Shown: positions 1 through 9,448 of the stretch, in pieces | Layout of the letters: each line of letters starts with the position of its first letter | How positions within the stretch are numbered: the stretch's first letter is position 1 | Assembly: GCA_938017675.1 (NCBI GenBank) | Contig: CALIJB010000005.1 | Span: 1-64,000, forward strand | DNA from: an uncultured Candidatus Saccharibacteria bacterium | Lineage (GTDB): Bacteria; Patescibacteriota; Saccharimonadia; Saccharimonadales; Saccharimonadaceae | Direction of reading: 5' to 3' | Length of the DNA stretch: 64,000 nt | The notes under the pieces: model-generated | The model's input: the letters and a program-made list of their open reading frames with translations, nothing else | Told to the model about the DNA's origin: nothing | Databases searched by the model: none | Program-made: the position numbers and the translations under genes

Positions 1-942
1 GATGTAGTCGACAGGGACTTTGCGGTTTTTTTGAATATTTAGGCGCTTTTTGTAGGCAGCAGGTTTACGAATAATTGAAGCTAGCATGCCTTTGAAAGCT
101 GGCCAGCCGTTGCCGTGGCGGACGGCGCTGGCGAAAATTAGCCAATATGTCAAGAAAAAACGCAGGCCGATATACCAAAATAACTTCCCTGGAACGTTTT
201 TAATGAAAACTAACGGCAGGTTTTTGAAAGTGTTGTAAACAGCCAAGCCAGGAACCTTTTTGCTGCTGGCGCCAACCTTGTGATAAGCGATGGCTTTGGG
301 CGTAAAGCGGACTTTCCAGCCAGCTAACTGGGCGCGAAAACTGAGGTCGACATCTTCGTAATACATGAAAAAGTCCTCGTCGAACATATCGATATCGTTA
401 AAAATTGCCGCGCGATAAATCGCTCCGCCACCAGTCGCGCCAAAAACCTCGTCAGGCTTACTCGGCGCATTTTTAACAGGCTCGTCGCGGTTGCGCGGGC
501 CGGGCAGGCCCCAGGTGGTGTAAAAGTCACCAGTTGTATCAAGCGTCTTACCATCGCGCCGCTGTAAAATACCAGTCGCAATGCCACATTTTGGCTGGCT
601 TGACAGTTCGTCGACGAGCGCTCTACACCATTTTTTGTCAGCAATGGCATCGGGATTGAGCACGCCAATATATTTAAAACCTTGTTCGCGTGCATAAACC
701 AGCCCGGTATTAATACCGCCGGCGAATCCCAGATTCTTTTCATTATTAATAATTACACAGTCTACAGACGGATGTTTTGCTTGGTATTGCTTGAAGCGTG
801 CGACAGAGTCGTCGTGAGAATGATTATCAACGACTATGATAGTCGGTTTGAGTGTCTGCTGGGCCAGCGAGCTAATGCATTCGAGCGCGTCGTCGGCGCC
901 GTTCCAGTTGAGGACGATGATGGCGAGATTGTTTTTTGTCAC
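1..942 (-). CDS. Family 2 glycosyltransferase (rhamnosyltransferase-like), 3' end outside window
   Basis: Open for 314 codons from a GTG start and still open at the left edge, so the C-terminus is missing. The N-terminus reads LAIIVLNWNG, followed by VVDNHSHDDS, GVLNPDAIAD and the acceptor-site stretch MYYEDVDLSF, the usual order in GT2 enzymes of the WbbL/rhamnosyltransferase type. A hydrophobic segment near residues 255-290 suggests membrane attachment. The family transfers a sugar from a nucleotide donor to a growing lipid-linked glycan; the sugar cannot be read from sequence, though the dTDP-rhamnose genes nearby make rhamnose plausible. The GTG start is supported by a TATAAT box ending 6 nt upstream. 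It is transcribed divergently from the ABC exporter. Confidence 0.85.
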   Translation of the reverse strand, partial: MTKNNLAIIVLNWNGADDALECISSLAQQTLKPTIIVVDNHSHDDSVARFKQYQAKHPSVDCVIINNEKNLGFAGGINTGLVYAREQGFKYIGVLNPDAIADKKWCRALVDELSSQPKCGIATGILQRRDGKTLDTTGDFYTTWGLPGPRNRDEPVKNAPSKPDEVFGATGGGAIYRAAIFNDIDMFDEDFFMYYEDVDLSFRAQLAGWKVRFTPKAIAYHKVGASSKKVPGLAVYNTFKNLPLVFIKNVPGKLFWYIGLRFFLTYWLIFASAVRHGNGWPAFKGMLASIIRKPAAYKKRLNIQKNRKVPVDYI

Positions 943-958
943 AATCTTATTATATAAT
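929..958 (+). promoter_or_regulatory. Promoter for the ABC exporter operon
   Basis: TTGTTT (929-934), an 18-nt spacer and TATAAT (953-958). This -10 box overlaps the divergent minus-strand box at 949-954 by two bases, so the two promoters probably exclude each other. Confidence 0.5.
949..954 (-). promoter_or_regulatory. -10 box for the GT2 gene, leaderless spacing
   Basis: TATAAT on the minus strand, 6 nt before the GTG start at 942. A transcript starting at the usual distance from this box would begin at or next to the start codon. Confidence 0.55.
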
Positions 959-971
959 GGCTGGAGAGACT

Positions 972-1781
972 ATGAAAGTAGCGAGTGTATGGAATAGACG
1001 TAATAAAATATTGTTACGCGAGCTGGTTGTAACGGATTTTAAATTACGCTATCAAGGATCAGTATTAGGTTATTTGTGGTCAATCTTAAAACCAATATTT
1101 TTATTTATTATTCTATATATAGTATTTGATAAATTCTTACGTCTAGGTAGAGATATTGAACATTTTCCAGTGTATTTATTAGTTGGTATTGTATTATGGA
1201 ATTTTTTTACCGAGGCAACCGTACAAGGGTTACAATCAATAGTCTCGCGGGGCGACTTAATTCGCAAGATTAATTTCCCGAAATTTATTATTGTTGTGTC
1301 CGGCACTATTTCTGCATTTATCAATCTTATAATAAATACAATTGTTATTTTGGTGTTTTGCGTAATCAACAGCGTGTCTATATCTGCAGAGGCGTTACTT
1401 ATAATTCCTCTGATAGCTGAATTGTATGTCTTTTCATTGGCGGTAGCATTTTTTCTAGCAACGCTTAACGTTAAATATCGAGATATCGGTTATCTATGGG
1501 AAATATTCTTGCAAGCAGCATTCTATGCTACTCCAGTAATATATCCGTTGCAAATGGTTGTAAAACAGATGCCGTGGGCTGCCTCATGGCTAATGCTTAA
1601 TCCGGTTGCTCAAGTAGTTCAAGATGTTCGTAAGGTATTAGTGACGCAACAAACACTTCAGCTGTATGATTTGGTGTCGTTTCCGGTGATGTTGACGCCG
1701 TTTACTGCAGTTATCATTGTAATATTGCTAGCGGTTTTTTATTTTCGATCTAACCAGCGGTACTTCGCGGAGAGTGTTTGA
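972..1781 (+). CDS. ABC-2 type polysaccharide exporter, membrane subunit (Wzm/TagG-like)
   Basis: 269 residues. The N-terminus has the ABC-2 polysaccharide-permease signature (RELVVTDFKLRYQGS, then LGYLWSILKP), followed by about six membrane segments. With the ATPase encoded next it should export undecaprenyl-linked glycan across the cytoplasmic membrane. The ATG at 972 is chosen because GGAGA lies 4 nt upstream; the in-frame ATG at 957 sits inside the -10 box. The stop overlaps the next start (TGATG), indicating translational coupling to the ATPase. Confidence 0.88.
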   Translation: MKVASVWNRRNKILLRELVVTDFKLRYQGSVLGYLWSILKPIFLFIILYIVFDKFLRLGRDIEHFPVYLLVGIVLWNFFTEATVQGLQSIVSRGDLIRKINFPKFIIVVSGTISAFINLIINTIVILVFCVINSVSISAEALLIIPLIAELYVFSLAVAFFLATLNVKYRDIGYLWEIFLQAAFYATPVIYPLQMVVKQMPWAASWLMLNPVAQVVQDVRKVLVTQQTLQLYDLVSFPVMLTPFTAVIIVILLAVFYFRSNQRYFAESV

Positions 1782-2947
1782 TGTCTAAGGCAATTGTCGA
1801 GATTAGCAAACTAACGAAATCCTTCAAAATTCCGCTTGAAGCCAGTTCGGGTGTTAAACAACAGTTGATAAATATACTAAAAGGTCGCAAAGGGTATCGT
1901 GTGTTTACGCCGTTAAAGGATATAAGTTTTACTATAAACGAAGGAGACTTTTTCGGTATAGTTGGCCGCAATGGTTCAGGAAAGAGCACGCTGTTGAAAA
2001 CGATTGCTGGTATTTATACGCCAAATAGCGGTAACGTTAAAGTGCACGGTTCGCTAGTGCCGTTTATTGAGCTCGGCGTAGGATTTAATCCAGAGCTAAC
2101 TGGCCGCGAAAACATCTTTCTTAATGGTGCGCTGCTAGGGTTTAGTCATGAAGAAATGGAATCTATGTATAGCGCGATTGTTGAGTTTGCAGAATTAGAA
2201 GACTTTATGGAAGAACGGCTTAAGAATTATTCAAGCGGTATGCAGGTCCGTTTAGCCTTTTCAATTGCAATTCGCGCTCATGCTGATATTTTGTTGCTTG
2301 ATGAAGTGCTTGCGGTTGGCGATGAGGCTTTTCAAAAGAAGTGCTATTCGTACTTTGATAAGCTTAAGCGTGAAAAACGTACCGTAATTTTAGTAACTCA
2401 CGATATGGCGGCAGTCGAGAGGTTTTGTACAAAAGCAGTATTTATTGAAGACGGCCACGTTAAAATGATTGGCAAACCGTATCGTATTGCGGCGGCATAT
2501 AGTCGTAGCAACAGCCAGAATTACGACCAGACAACTGGACTAAACGGCGATAACGAAGGGGCGGTACCGTTCAAAATAGTGTTGCGCGGCACTGATGGTA
2601 AAGAAAAGACTATGTATGATTTCGAAGAAACTATGACAGTAGATTTATCATGGCAGCAAAAGGGTGTTAAACATGTAGGCGTTGCAATTTTTCGTGAAAA
2701 CGGCGAGTATGTTTACGGACCGAATACTTACCAGGAAAAAACTAGCGCTATCAAAGATCAAACAGCTCGCTACACTGTAAGGTTAAATCTTAACGAAGGC
2801 AGGTATTTTATCAAGGCGGGTTTGATGGGGGCTAATGATACAAAGGTGATTGCTTTTATCGAGGAAGGACCGTTTTTTTCAGTCCAACGCGATTATAGAC
2901 ATGGCCGCTGGGGCGGTGTGACGAAGCTAGATCACACATGGAAATAA
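1781..2947 (+). CDS. ABC polysaccharide exporter ATPase (Wzt/TagH-like) with C-terminal extension
   Basis: 388 residues. The Walker A is GRNGSGKST, the signature YSSGMQVRLAF and the Walker B ILLLDEVLAVGD, all within the first 240 residues. Residues about 260-388 form a beta-rich extension like the Wzt C-terminal carbohydrate-binding domain, which in O-antigen exporters recognises the modified chain end. Together with the coupled permease this is a complete exporter. The region also encodes a Wzx-type flippase (12,324), so two glycan export routes may coexist. Confidence 0.9.
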   Translation: MSKAIVEISKLTKSFKIPLEASSGVKQQLINILKGRKGYRVFTPLKDISFTINEGDFFGIVGRNGSGKSTLLKTIAGIYTPNSGNVKVHGSLVPFIELGVGFNPELTGRENIFLNGALLGFSHEEMESMYSAIVEFAELEDFMEERLKNYSSGMQVRLAFSIAIRAHADILLLDEVLAVGDEAFQKKCYSYFDKLKREKRTVILVTHDMAAVERFCTKAVFIEDGHVKMIGKPYRIAAAYSRSNSQNYDQTTGLNGDNEGAVPFKIVLRGTDGKEKTMYDFEETMTVDLSWQQKGVKHVGVAIFRENGEYVYGPNTYQEKTSAIKDQTARYTVRLNLNEGRYFIKAGLMGANDTKVIAFIEEGPFFSVQRDYRHGRWGGVTKLDHTWK

Positions 2948-2950
2948 AAT

Positions 2951-4351
2951 ATGCTGCAACGCTTGAAAAATATAATAAAACACAGTAGAGCACTTTACTC
3001 TTTCTTGCTGTTACTGATTTCGCCATATCGCAATTATCTTGATTCGCGTCAGCGCAGGTTATATGAGTCATGGCAGTGCAGGTATGAAGATAGGCCTATA
3101 AATTATAAATTACGCAGACAGCCGCTAGTGTCGATTATTGTACCGACTTACAATACTCCAACTAAATACTTTAGGGAAATGGTTCAGTCGGTTGAATCTC
3201 AATCATACGATAATTGGGAGCTGATTATTGTTGATGATGCGTCGCCTGATACAGGCTTGAAACAAGAAATCAGCGCTATAGCAAAGACTAATGCAAAAAT
3301 AAAGCCTTTTTTTCTTAAGGCCAATTGCCATATTGCCGGGGCGACAAATTACGGTATCCATAAAGCTAGCGGGGAATACGTGGCGCTACTTGATCATGAC
3401 GACGTGCTGCACCCAGACGCTTTATTGCGAATTGTCGAAAAGATAAACAATTCGCCGGATGTAAAATTTATATACACTGACGAGATTAAGCTTGATGAAC
3501 GCGGACGACAATATCAACCATTTTTCAAACCTGATTGGAATGCTGATTTTTTGCGGTCGGTCAACTATATTACGCACTTTGCTGTCATACAGCGGAAACT
3601 TTTGCTAGAGTTGGAAGGTGAAGATGGCAACTACAACGGAGCTCAAGATTGGGAGCTTTTTTTGCGCATAACAAGAATACTGCAGCCACAGCAGATTGCA
3701 CATGTTTCGCAAATACTTTACTATTGGCGTGTCCATAAAAATTCTACTGCACAAGGGTTGGATGCAAAACCTTATGTTATTGATGCTCAGAAGAGGGCTT
3801 TAAATGACGATATCAAGAGCCGTCAAGTTCAAGCTCAAGTTGTGCGCGATTCAACATATGGCGCTCAGTGGCGGCTAAAATATTCTACGCCGCAACATCT
3901 TACCATAAAAAATGTATTATTTAGCGAATCAACCACTGTGGGCGATGTCATTCGTGATGAAACTGCTGATATAATAGTATTCTCAGAGAACTATGTTAAA
4001 GACATTGATAATTATAGCGATATGGGCGATGTGATGCGACTTGATATCGGTGCAGTTGTTCCGTCTATAATTGAAGAGAGTCGAGTTATAGAAAACCTTA
4101 CGTCAATCTTAGATAAAAAAATAGTAGAATGCATACAGACGCTAAGCCGGCGATCCTTTACGAAACACATTTATCTAACCGCTAGATACAATCTAGGTGC
4201 GATAGATCTTCCCGTGCTATTTATTGAACGGAATAAGTTGGCTTCGATTGATGAATCAACAAGAATAACTAGCCGATTGCTAACTAAAGCTCTTTGCGGT
4301 AAAGGTCTAAAAACGTTATATAATCCATATATGACGGCTAAGGAGGAATAA
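2951..4351 (+). CDS. Family 2 glycosyltransferase
   Basis: 466 residues. The GT2 fold occupies about residues 55-260: PLVSIIVPTYNT, LIIVDDASPD, the metal/nucleotide motif LLDHDDVLHPDAL and the acceptor-site GAQDWELFLR. The N-terminal 50 residues are basic and partly hydrophobic, consistent with peripheral membrane binding. The C-terminal 160 residues match nothing I recognise. It starts 3 nt after the Wzt stop and is followed at once by a GT4 gene, so it belongs to the exporter operon and probably extends the same glycan. Confidence 0.85.
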   Translation: MLQRLKNIIKHSRALYSFLLLLISPYRNYLDSRQRRLYESWQCRYEDRPINYKLRRQPLVSIIVPTYNTPTKYFREMVQSVESQSYDNWELIIVDDASPDTGLKQEISAIAKTNAKIKPFFLKANCHIAGATNYGIHKASGEYVALLDHDDVLHPDALLRIVEKINNSPDVKFIYTDEIKLDERGRQYQPFFKPDWNADFLRSVNYITHFAVIQRKLLLELEGEDGNYNGAQDWELFLRITRILQPQQIAHVSQILYYWRVHKNSTAQGLDAKPYVIDAQKRALNDDIKSRQVQAQVVRDSTYGAQWRLKYSTPQHLTIKNVLFSESTTVGDVIRDETADIIVFSENYVKDIDNYSDMGDVMRLDIGAVVPSIIEESRVIENLTSILDKKIVECIQTLSRRSFTKHIYLTARYNLGAIDLPVLFIERNKLASIDESTRITSRLLTKALCGKGLKTLYNPYMTAKEE

Positions 4352-4353
4352 TA

Positions 4354-6552
4354 ATGATACGTAAAGTTAATAATCTTGTAAAGAAAAGTGTTGTAATAAT
4401 TAAAGACGATGGTGCTGTCCGCTTTGTAAAACGCGCAGCAAAGTATGCGTATTATAAGAAATTTCCTGATAAAAAACAGCAAGTATATAAAGATATTTTG
4501 TTTATTAACGGCTGCACTTTGCCGCACCCAGAACGCTATCGAGTTGCTCACCAGATGGAGCAGCTAATGTCGCAGGGGTTGACTGTTGAGAGCGTTTTTT
4601 ATGATAGATTATCGCTTGATCAATTGAAGTATTACCGCGGATTTGTATTTTTCCGCTGCCCAATAACTGATACGATTCGCGAGTTTATCAAGCAGGCGCA
4701 TTATTTTAATAAAACCTGTTTTTTTGATATCGATGATTTGGTAATTGACCAGAAATATACTGATTCAATTAAATATGTTCAACAGATGAGTGCCGATGAT
4801 AAGCAGCTCTACGACGACGGTGTTAATCGAATGCGCGAAACGCTGGAGTTGTGCGATCATGTTGTTACCACGACCGCTCAACTGCAAGAGGAGCTACAGC
4901 ATTACACGAAGGGTAGTGTGTTGATCAACCGTAATGTCGCATCTGATGAAATGATTAAGCTATCTAATTTAGCACTAGAGGCGGTTAGCAAAGATAATAA
5001 CAAAATTATTATCGGCTATTTCAGTGGTAGCATTACTCATAATGAAGATTTTGATCTTGTTATTCCTAGTCTTATTAAAATATTCGAAAAGTATCCGCAA
5101 GTTTATCTTAAGATTGCTGGTATTCTGGATGTTCCAAACGCCCTTGATCCGTATAAAGAGCGTCTTATTACGTCAGGATTTGTTGATTGGCGAGAATTGC
5201 CAGCTGTTATGGCGGAGTGCGATATTGTTTTGGCGCCGCTGGTTGATACGATTTTTAACCGCGCAAAATCTGAGAATAAATGGGTTGAGGCGGCTCTTGT
5301 AAAGATTCCAACCATAGCCAGCAATATTGGCGCTTTTGCAGAGAAAATTCAGAATAACGAAACAGGCATACTAGTAAACAATACTGACGCAGAGTGGTTT
5401 AAAGCGCTTGACTTACTAGTATCAGACTCGGTTTTGCGCGGTAAACTTGCAGATAAAGCTCACGAGGAGATAATTCATAACTATTCGACGGTGTACACTG
5501 GCTATAACCTAGCTTCGTTTATTAGAAAGCATTTGGCGCGAAATATCGGTTTTGTTCTGCCTTCAACTGATATTTCAGGAGGAGTAATTGTCGCCTTAAA
5601 GCATGCTGATGTGCTAAGAAGGCATGGCTGGGACGTGACGCTAATTGATGCAGTCAGTAAGCACGCTCTAAAAATTGCTAAGAAAACCTATAGCTATAGA
5701 TATGAGTTGCCTGGATTTAATGTCGTTGCTACGCACAAAACTAAAATGAAAGCGTTTTTCGACACGCAGGTTGCAACGTTGTGGTCAACTGTCGAGCTAG
5801 TTAAGAGGCAGCCTAATGTTCGTAATCGGCTTTATTTTGTGCAAAACTTTGAAACGGATTTTTATATACCAGGCACTGGCGAACCGCGCTTTTTAGCGAA
5901 CGCTTCTTACTGCGATCAATCTGGTATACGGTATATTACGATGTCACTATGGTGTCAGAAGTGGCTGAAAGACGTCTTTCATAAAGAGTCCGAGTATGTC
6001 TCAAATGGAATTGATCTTGAATTGTACCCATATCGCGAACGGGACTTTACGGGCAAAATAAAGATACTTATTGAAGGCGACAGTAAAAGTGAGTATAAAA
6101 ATACTGACGAAGCCTTCCGTATCGTTGAGAGGCTTGACCCTGAAAAATTCGAGATTTCGTATTTATCATACCGCAAGGAACCAAAAGATTGGTACCGAGT
6201 CGATAGATTTTATAATCGTATTGCTCCAGAAAAAGTTGGAGAAGTGTACGCAAGCTGCGATATTTTGATTAAAACTAGTATCGTTGAGAGCTTTTCATAT
6301 CCGCCGCTTGAAATGATGGCGACTGGCGGCGTATCTGTTGTAGTACCAAATGGTGGCAATGTTGAATATCTGAAAGATGATTACAACTGTCTGTTTTATC
6401 GCCAAGGCGATATCGATGCGGGCGTTGCAGCTGTCAAAAAGTTGCTAAACGATAAAAAACTGCGCGATAAAATCATTAAAAATGGTCAAAAAACTGCTCA
6501 AACTTATCAGTGGAGTAAGCTTGAGCAGCGGATTGTTAATATATACAAATAG
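4354..6552 (+). CDS. Large glycosyltransferase with two GT4-like halves
   Basis: 732 residues, about twice a normal GT4 enzyme. The first half (about 45-395) has a GT-B layout with PERYRVAHQM near the start and a donor-site-like ENKWVEAALVKIPTIAS. The second half (about 400-732) restarts with GFVLPSTDISGGV and has SFSYPPLEMMATGG, the usual GT4 nucleotide-sugar site. This suggests a bifunctional enzyme adding two sugars, or one active and one scaffold half. AGGAGG lies 7 nt before the ATG, a strong ribosome-binding site. It is the last gene of the exporter operon and converges on the ChW gene with only 5 nt between stops. Confidence 0.82.
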   Translation: MIRKVNNLVKKSVVIIKDDGAVRFVKRAAKYAYYKKFPDKKQQVYKDILFINGCTLPHPERYRVAHQMEQLMSQGLTVESVFYDRLSLDQLKYYRGFVFFRCPITDTIREFIKQAHYFNKTCFFDIDDLVIDQKYTDSIKYVQQMSADDKQLYDDGVNRMRETLELCDHVVTTTAQLQEELQHYTKGSVLINRNVASDEMIKLSNLALEAVSKDNNKIIIGYFSGSITHNEDFDLVIPSLIKIFEKYPQVYLKIAGILDVPNALDPYKERLITSGFVDWRELPAVMAECDIVLAPLVDTIFNRAKSENKWVEAALVKIPTIASNIGAFAEKIQNNETGILVNNTDAEWFKALDLLVSDSVLRGKLADKAHEEIIHNYSTVYTGYNLASFIRKHLARNIGFVLPSTDISGGVIVALKHADVLRRHGWDVTLIDAVSKHALKIAKKTYSYRYELPGFNVVATHKTKMKAFFDTQVATLWSTVELVKRQPNVRNRLYFVQNFETDFYIPGTGEPRFLANASYCDQSGIRYITMSLWCQKWLKDVFHKESEYVSNGIDLELYPYRERDFTGKIKILIEGDSKSEYKNTDEAFRIVERLDPEKFEISYLSYRKEPKDWYRVDRFYNRIAPEKVGEVYASCDILIKTSIVESFSYPPLEMMATGGVSVVVPNGGNVEYLKDDYNCLFYRQGDIDAGVAAVKKLLNDKKLRDKIIKNGQKTAQTYQWSKLEQRIVNIYK

Positions 6553-6557
6553 AGATT

Positions 6558-8831
6558 TTATTTTTCAACAAGCTTTATTCTAACAGCTTCAATGTGTGAT
6601 CCTGGTTTATCGCCGGCGACCTCACCGTTCTTTTTCCACTCTTGCCAACCAATCCATGATAGGTGAGTTTGGTAGTAAATATCATATTTCTTGGCGTCGG
6701 CTTCACTGAGGGATAGTTTTATGCCATTGAGCGCTTTTGTTTGGCCGGTAGTGCCGCAGATTTGTTGTTCAGTCACAGGTATATCTGCCGACCAAGGGTC
6801 GTTAGCTGATTTTGACGAGCAGCGTATGGTGATGGTCGATCCGTCGCGTTGTGATATAGCTTTGGCAATGCGTAGTGCCTCAACGGCGAACGATCGCCCC
6901 GTTGTGCCAGACATGACACCCTGAGAGACGTTCGGCATCCAGCCAACGTAGCTGACGTGAGTTGCATAGTTGAGATCATACAAATCTGGGACAGGCGTAT
7001 TGGCTGGGTTGTAGAATGCACCGCTAGGTAGGGCGATTGAATTTTTTGGCGCTATACGAATCTGGATGGCCTCAAGCTGTCTGGTTGCGCCAGTTGATCC
7101 GGCTGGTTCGCCATTTTTTGCCCAGCCCATCCAGCCGACATACTGCGAATAAGCACGATACCAGATATCGTATGATTTTGCAAGGTCGCTAGTGAGCATA
7201 AAACGAATTGCTTCGACTGATTTGAACTGACCAGTAGTGCCTGATATTTCGTTTGCATTTTTCCAGTCTTGCCAGCCAACCCATGAGACGTGAGACGAGT
7301 AACGAAGATTGCCAGAAATGCCAGTTTTATTAATAAGAGAAGCTTTGACGGCTTCAATCCGACGGCTTTGGCCGGTAGTGCCGCTAATCATTTCATCAGT
7401 GACTGCTGGTTGCCAGCCAACCATGCCAACGTGCGAGCTAATTGAGACTGCTAACGGCGAAGAATCTCCCTTTGTGCTAATATTCTTGAAAGCTTGGCCT
7501 GAATCTTCTGGGGCACTAGATCCTTTGTGAACAAGCCGGATTTCTAAGGCCTCTATGTTATTTCCGGGTCCGCCCGTTATGCCGGCTGGCTCGCCATTTT
7601 TTGCCCAGCCCATCCAGCCGACATAGCTGACATGAGCGCGGTAATATAAGTCATATTTTGCAGCAAGCGATCCAGTTGGTTGAATTTTGACTGCTTGAAT
7701 AGGTCGGTTGAGATCGGTTGTGCCAGATTGCATACTTCCATAGACAGTTGGCTGCCAACCGCGTTCCTCGCTATACGATGAATAGGTAACTTCACCGTCG
7801 ATACTGAAAGCTTGCATGGATTTACTTTGGCCGGTAAATCCAGTAATACCACGATTGTGTACTAGTCCGGTCCAGCCATAGTAGCTAATATGCGATTTGA
7901 AACTAATGATTGGACGGCTGTACTGGGTCGATCCAAACCAGTCGTTCCAAACGCGCCAAAAGTTACGATTACCATAAGCGCTGCAATGGTCGCCTAGTCC
8001 GTACATATTATTAAGAGCGGCCTGATTTGGTTGATACGGGGTGTAAGTATATAGTGCAGCTGTTGCTTTGCTGGCAATATATACGTCTCCAGCGCCGCAG
8101 CCGCGCTGCACTACATTCCACAAAATTGAGTTAGTAGCGAACGGTTTTTTATAAGTCCACCAAGGTTTATCCATATTATCGAGATACCAGCGCATTAATT
8201 GGGCTCCAGATTCGACTTGTATTGAGAAGCCGGCATAATTGCGGTCGCAATTTGCGCTGCCGCCAGGTCCGCTATCTGGGCAATGCGAGCCCATGGCGTA
8301 AGTATATTGGCTTTGCAAAGGCCAATTATCCGTGGTGAGCGGGCCGGCCGATTCAGTAGCGATTTTAACTAAGATAACTTTCGGATTGAGGTTATTGCGT
8401 TTTGCTGCATCGTAGATTATTTGTGCTGCGCTAACAGCTCCTGCTGGTATTGAACCGCTAAAGTTATTGGCAGGAATGTAGTTGCCTGGCGAGTATTTAG
8501 GAACTTCATAATAATCTTTTAGACAGACATAAGGCGGACCTGCCCAGCCCCGCGAAGCGGCATATTGTGCGCGTGTAATATCGCCTCTGCCTTTTTCGAC
8601 AGCGCGCCCAGTTCCGTATGTGTCGCAATTTGGGTTGACGCTGTTAAGAAATGCTTGAATGTCAGCAACTGTCATGTCATCAGAATTAGTAAACACAAAG
8701 TCGTCAACGATATTTCCAGCGCGCCAATCGCTAGCGGTGACGGCACTCGATTGATTAGCAAAAAACACTAAACTAAAAACACCAATTGCAGCAACGGCAA
8801 TGGTAGAGATAAATATTCTCGTTTTCACCAT
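6558..8831 (-). CDS. Secreted ChW-repeat protein with putative lytic N-terminal domain
   Basis: 757 residues. An N-terminal hydrophobic segment (about 5-30) is a signal peptide or anchor. Residues about 40-310 include IYDAAKRNNLNPKVILVKIATESAG, a soluble-lytic-transglycosylase/glucosaminidase-like context with a candidate catalytic Glu, plus several Cys. Residues about 315-757 hold nine repeats of the ChW type (clostridial hydrophobic, conserved W; PF07538), each with a core like HVSYVGW and GTTGQ...EAIRI. The repeats fall into three blocks of three (see findings). ChW repeats are surface-binding modules in the family. The start overlaps the preceding stop (TAATG) and AGGAG precedes it. I infer a cell-wall or host-surface binding hydrolase. 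Confidence 0.8.
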   Translation of the reverse strand: MVKTRIFISTIAVAAIGVFSLVFFANQSSAVTASDWRAGNIVDDFVFTNSDDMTVADIQAFLNSVNPNCDTYGTGRAVEKGRGDITRAQYAASRGWAGPPYVCLKDYYEVPKYSPGNYIPANNFSGSIPAGAVSAAQIIYDAAKRNNLNPKVILVKIATESAGPLTTDNWPLQSQYTYAMGSHCPDSGPGGSANCDRNYAGFSIQVESGAQLMRWYLDNMDKPWWTYKKPFATNSILWNVVQRGCGAGDVYIASKATAALYTYTPYQPNQAALNNMYGLGDHCSAYGNRNFWRVWNDWFGSTQYSRPIISFKSHISYYGWTGLVHNRGITGFTGQSKSMQAFSIDGEVTYSSYSEERGWQPTVYGSMQSGTTDLNRPIQAVKIQPTGSLAAKYDLYYRAHVSYVGWMGWAKNGEPAGITGGPGNNIEALEIRLVHKGSSAPEDSGQAFKNISTKGDSSPLAVSISSHVGMVGWQPAVTDEMISGTTGQSRRIEAVKASLINKTGISGNLRYSSHVSWVGWQDWKNANEISGTTGQFKSVEAIRFMLTSDLAKSYDIWYRAYSQYVGWMGWAKNGEPAGSTGATRQLEAIQIRIAPKNSIALPSGAFYNPANTPVPDLYDLNYATHVSYVGWMPNVSQGVMSGTTGRSFAVEALRIAKAISQRDGSTITIRCSSKSANDPWSADIPVTEQQICGTTGQTKALNGIKLSLSEADAKKYDIYYQTHLSWIGWQEWKKNGEVAGDKPGSHIEAVRIKLVEK

Positions 8832-9397
8832 TAAATCTCCTTTGTTAAAGTTTTAGTTATAGGCTTGCCATTGAGCGGAGTTACCGATAATGAAATAGTC
8901 CATTGGCCACTGCCGACTGAAGATACGGGTACTGAAAATCCAGCACAGGTGGAATATTCTGGCTGGTATATAATATCAGCATTCTGCGCAACCTTTTTTC
9001 CATTAGCAGCTACAGCTAGAGAGCATTTGCCTTGTGAATAACCCTGTTCTTTTAATTTTACGATAATTGTAACGTTATCCCCATCTTTATCGGCTGAGAG
9101 CTCGATTGACGAGTTGTCTGTTGGTACTGGTGCAGGTTTACTTTTCTCAACAGACTTTTCTTCGTTATCTTTTGCTGTGCTAAGGAATGATTCTTTAGTG
9201 TCCTGATTGGCTTTTTCTTCAGATTTTTTTTCTTGCGGCGTTGGCTCTTTACTGATATTTGGTACGGTTTCTTTGGGAAAAATTGAGATAATACCGATCT
9301 TATCAAGCGCGAAAACACTCCCGCAAATCGCGACAGCTACAGCAAGGGTAGCTACTAGAATTTGCTTTTTTGAAAGTTTTTTATTTGTAATTCTCAT
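8831..9397 (-). CDS. Membrane-anchored extracytoplasmic protein, unknown function
   Basis: 188 residues. A basic N-terminus and one hydrophobic segment (about 12-32) are followed by a charged, Lys/Glu/Pro-rich linker (about 40-90) and a compact beta-rich C-terminal domain with two Cys that could form a disulfide. This is the layout of a membrane-tethered wall-spanning protein. It is translationally coupled to the downstream ChW protein (TAATG overlap), so the two are probably made together. I recognise no family. A TAAAAT box lies 9 nt before the ATG. Confidence 0.75.
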   Translation of the reverse strand: MRITNKKLSKKQILVATLAVAVAICGSVFALDKIGIISIFPKETVPNISKEPTPQEKKSEEKANQDTKESFLSTAKDNEEKSVEKSKPAPVPTDNSSIELSADKDGDNVTIIVKLKEQGYSQGKCSLAVAANGKKVAQNADIIYQPEYSTCAGFSVPVSSVGSGQWTISLSVTPLNGKPITKTLTKEI

Positions 9398-9448
9398 ATT
9401 TACATTATTTTAACACAAGCAAGCATAAGTGCAAAGATTGGATCGAGT

